Part shown: in pieces, positions 60,901 through 64,000 of the stretch | Layout: each line of letters opens with the position of its first letter | How positions within the stretch are numbered: the first letter of the stretch is position 1 | Source of the DNA: Epiperipatus broadwayi | Taxonomy: Eukaryota; Onychophora; Udeonychophora; Euonychophora; Peripatidae | Length of the DNA: 64,000 bases | Assembly: GCA_028023455.1 (NCBI GenBank) | Contig: JAQFVV010006724.1 | Location: 250,001 to 314,000 of the forward strand | Reading direction: 5' to 3' | Notes under the pieces: model-generated | Told to the model about the DNA's origin: nothing | The model's database searches: none | The model's input: only the letters and a program-made list of their open reading frames with translations | Translations under genes and position numbers: made by a program

Positions 60901-61517
60901 CTCTCTGGGGAGTGCCAAAGAACAAAACCAAAGACAGGGGTTTGGGGGGGAGTTCCTGACAGAGATATTTTAAATGTTCTCTCTGGCTAAGCATTTATCA
61001 CAAATTCTTATTGAAAGAATTGGCAATCCTCATTGTTTATAACTTACAAGCTTAAGACAATAGGGTCATGTGATCTATGACTTTTATTTTGACTATTTAT
61101 AGTCTCTGCCTTAAGTCTTATGTGATGTTATATTGCTAAGACTACTAATATATGGTATGGCTGAAGATCTATCAGCCCATATAGCTATATGAGTTGGATA
61201 GCTGGGTTTAAAGACATGTAGGTGTCTGAAAATTTCAGATTTTCTACTCAATAGATAACTTTTAGATAAATGCTGGCTTTGGGTTGGTATTTTTAGATCT
61301 AGTGTTTGAACCTACCCTGGCACTTCTCTGAGGAGTGCCAAAGCATGAAACTATGGTCAGGGTTGGGGGGGGGTTCCTGACAGATATTTTAAATGCTTTC
61401 TCTGGCTAAGCATTTATCACAAAGCTTGTTGAGGAATTGGCAATCCTCGTTTATAACTTACAAGCCAAAGATAATAGGGTCATGTGATCTATGACTCTTA
61501 TTTTGACTATTTAAAGT
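60901..61517. repeat. ~200-bp direct repeats ~420 bp apart
   Basis: CTCTCTGGGGAGTGCCAAAG with a G-run (GGGGGGGAGTTCCTGACAG), TCTCTGGCTAAGCATTTATCAC, TTGGCAATCCTC and AATAGGGTCATGTGATCTATGA at 60901-61102 recurs at 61325-61517 with small indels. The 220-bp intervening sequence is unrelated. Either a tandem duplication or the two termini of a small element. Confidence 0.88.
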
Positions 61518-62950
61518 AATGACATTGTTTAAAATTATAAAGGAGCAATAAAATAATTTTATAAATATAATAAAATAATCTCAAAATAAGTACAGTGATC
61601 GTTAACAAATAGATAAAATTGACTAATGTGATCTTAAATAATAAATAAACAATAATGATTATTTTCTTCAACAAAATCATTCCTTTATTAGATGTTCTCT
61701 TAACATCTTAAATGTTATTCTAACAAAATGACTTTTATGCAAAAATTTAATTATCCATGTACTCTCATTGGCTAAAATTTTAAAGTAATTTATAATGATC
61801 TTTATGATTCTTAGATTTCTGAATAGTGTGTGGATAATGAGGAAAGACTATGAAAATTTAAGTAAGAATAAGATACCATATTTGTTTTAACGTTAAACAT
61901 ATAACAAACAACAACTCTGATATATCTTACAATGTCATCATCATAAAAAACATCTACAGATACTTAAGAAGATACTTAAGAAAATTAATACTTTGTAAGT
62001 TAAATAAATAAATATGGTTGGTCAGTAAAATTTTTGCAATTGTGGTAATTATAATGTCACTCATAAATATATTTAACACAATTTGAAATCATAAGATTAC
62101 CAATCCAGCAGTGAAATGGATGCTGAGAAAAAGATACATATTGTTTATTGATGTGAAATGTAATTTGAGGAATTTTAACATCAATTATTTATTATGTTTA
62201 TAACCTAAGTACTAGCAAATCATATGTACTGGATCTACAAATCAACAATATAACTTTCACTCAGTTATACATGGAGTGCAGCACAAGATAAGGATGATGT
62301 TCATCAATACATGATGAAAAGTATGTGAAATGCCAAAATGAAATCATGGTAATATATTACAAGTTTATAATAAATGTTCATGTGCACTGGAATGCAGCAA
62401 TAGAGAAGCTGATTAAAGTAATGTTATGATGGTTAGTGCTCTTAAGTGCTTATTGTGTCTTCATATTTATAACAAAATAAAAAAAAAAGTGGAATATGTA
62501 TATAGGTTAATGGTATATAAATTTATATAAATTAAAGTTCAAAGCATCTTTTTTTGAAGGTGAAAGGGTTGATTGCTTGCAGTTTATAGTATAAGTGTTG
62601 TTAGCTATATTTTGTGCTTTTCTAATTTGTGTTTTGCATTATTTCTTACAATATATTTTGTGGTAGAAGAAATGAATTGAAATATGTCCTATTACTTTCT
62701 GGGGTTCCAGGAAAATAGAGCTATATTTTGGCTTGTCAGTTACTCTTTTATATAAGTATTGGTGTTATGAAAGGTGTGTGGATAGAGATACCCAGTAGCT
62801 TGCTGACATTTCATTTTATAGGCAATGTTAGGAATGAGTTCAGGTTTGAGTATATCCTATGGCATGCATCTCAAGGCCAGATAAAAAGACCTTGTGTGCT
62901 GGAAATGGCCCTAGGCAGTAATTTGTCATACTGCTCTAAACACAGCTTTT

Positions 62951-62988
<38 letters not shown>

Positions 62989-63400
62989 ATATTTGATCTA
63001 TTAAATAAAATTACCCTCCCCCAAAGTCAGTCTACAATTAATGCATAATATATATTGTTTTATATTCACAAGGTAATTTTAAGTCGTAAATAAGTTATGG
63101 ATTAAAATTGGCTTTTATCTTATTAATTCTATTAGCATAGAATGGAATAAAATTAATACAAAAAACAAAAAATAAGAGAATGTTGGAAAAGAAGATGTAT
63201 TAACCACAGATGTCAATGGCAATGAGATACATATATGCAGCAACACATTAGTCACTGCAAAAGTCAATACAAGAGTTAACACATTACTATTATTTATTAT
63301 AAAATGAAATATAAGCCCATTGCTAGATAAAAACTGATTCTGACCATAAGGCAGTATGTGGAAAAATAATCAAAAGAGTTCAATTGGAAATGGTGGCTAA
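61518..63400. other. AT-rich non-coding sequence
   Basis: Contains a TA microsatellite (62955-62991) that causes the YIYIYI run in the frame 62728-63048. No gene is supported. Confidence 0.5.
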
Positions 63401-63429
63401 AAATAAATTCCCTCATAGTCAGTGAATGT

Positions 63430-64000
63430 AGAGTTATTGAAGAAAGCATAGTCTACCATATTCAAACAATGAAAAAGTTTATATGCATTAAAGCACAAGT
63501 TAATCAAATGATTGCAGATATGGTCAGACAAGGGGTTTTGTCATCTGTGAAGTCTTATCATGGGCTACTCTAATGGTTGTGATCATGAAACCTGATGGAA
63601 CTCATGTTCATGGAGACTATTGAGTTACACTAAACAAATATATAAACAAATGTGCTTATCCTGTGCTCTGTATGTATGATGTATTGGCATCATTACAAAA
63701 GATAATTCTTCTCAAAAATAGATTTAAAATCAGCTTTTCATCGCATAACTGTCACAGAAAAAGTTGCAAAGCTATCTATAAATATTCATATCATTGTTTA
63801 GATGTAATAATCTTCAATATAGGATTTCAGTGTCTCCAAACATACTTCAGGACACTTTATTGCAAGGCATGGAAGGAGTCATGCTCTATTTAGATAACAC
63901 TGTTATTATTATTCAGTCTGAAGATGAATTGTAAATACATGTGACGGATGTGTGTTCTAAATTAACTAATGATGATGCAAGTTGAATGTTGCAAAATGCA
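63430..64000 (+). pseudogene. Ty3/Gypsy reverse transcriptase remnant, runs off the window
   Basis: In changing frames the sequence reads VRQGVLSSV near 63518, VVVIMKPDGTHVHGDY near 63572-63620 and LNKYINKCAYP, DVLASLQ near 63690, then SAFHRITVTEKV near 63735. A Q-D-x-L-like block precedes GVMLYLDN at 63878-63898. This is the standard order of palm and fingers blocks in Ty3/Gypsy reverse transcriptase. The catalytic box is YLDN instead of YLDD, so the second metal-binding Asp is lost. Stops (for example after GDY at about 63622) and at least three frame changes confirm a dead copy. Its orientation is opposite to the gag and protease remnants at 19-27 kb, so it is a separate insertion. Confidence 0.78.

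Overview
This is an AT-rich, repeat-dense piece of an animal nuclear genome, almost certainly an invertebrate. There are no bacterial-style operons and no long intact host gene. Host coding sequence is limited to two related 3'-terminal exons about 28.6 kb apart. Everything else I can recognise is transposon-derived, or is simple or foldback repeat. The mix of Tx1-like, RTE and CR1/Jockey-type LINEs, Ty3/Gypsy fragments, piggyBac remnants, a GIY-YIG piece of Penelope type, tRNA-like promoter motifs and many microsatellites would suit a lophotrochozoan such as a cephalopod mollusc. That is an inference; nothing here fixes the species.

Layout. 1-4574: decayed Tx1/L1-like LINE on + (zinc-knuckle ORF1, endonuclease, YMDD reverse transcriptase, poly-A tail). 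4.6-10.2 kb: AT-rich sequence with a precursor-like hairpin and a decayed coiled-coil frame on -. 10.27-10.75 kb: two 242-bp tandem copies ending in a tRNA-like motif. 11.0-12.5 kb: first copy of a segmental duplication, with terminal exon 1. 14.0-14.7 kb: degenerate TATC satellite. 15.3-19.0 kb: cluster of one foldback-repeat family, with palindromes, a 466-bp direct tandem and an inverted copy. 19.1-19.8 and 26.4-27.1 kb: Ty3/Gypsy protease and gag remnants on -. 27.66-28.40 kb: an RTE tail abutting a near-perfect 280-bp palindrome, both inside a direct repeat. 31.3-35.0 kb: a young RTE LINE (one nonsense codon, one frameshift) between 141-bp inverted repeats. 37.7-38.3 kb: a GIY-YIG-like fragment between inverted repeats. 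39.2-41.2 kb: second segmental copy with terminal exon 2, interrupted by another member of the foldback family. 41.3-42.8 kb: two strong hairpins and a broken piggyBac transposase. 43.2-43.8 kb: LTR-like unit. 51.6-56.8 kb: minisatellites, hairpins, long AAT/AGT microsatellites and a truncated CR1/Jockey-type LINE on -. 60.9-61.5 kb: 200-bp direct repeats. 63.4-64.0 kb: Ty3/Gypsy reverse transcriptase remnant whose catalytic motif reads YLDN.

These pieces do not form a pathway. The window reads as an intergenic or intronic transposon graveyard around a duplicated gene end. The most informative structures are the foldback family, the RTE insertion with its inverted-repeat shell, and the paired terminal exons.
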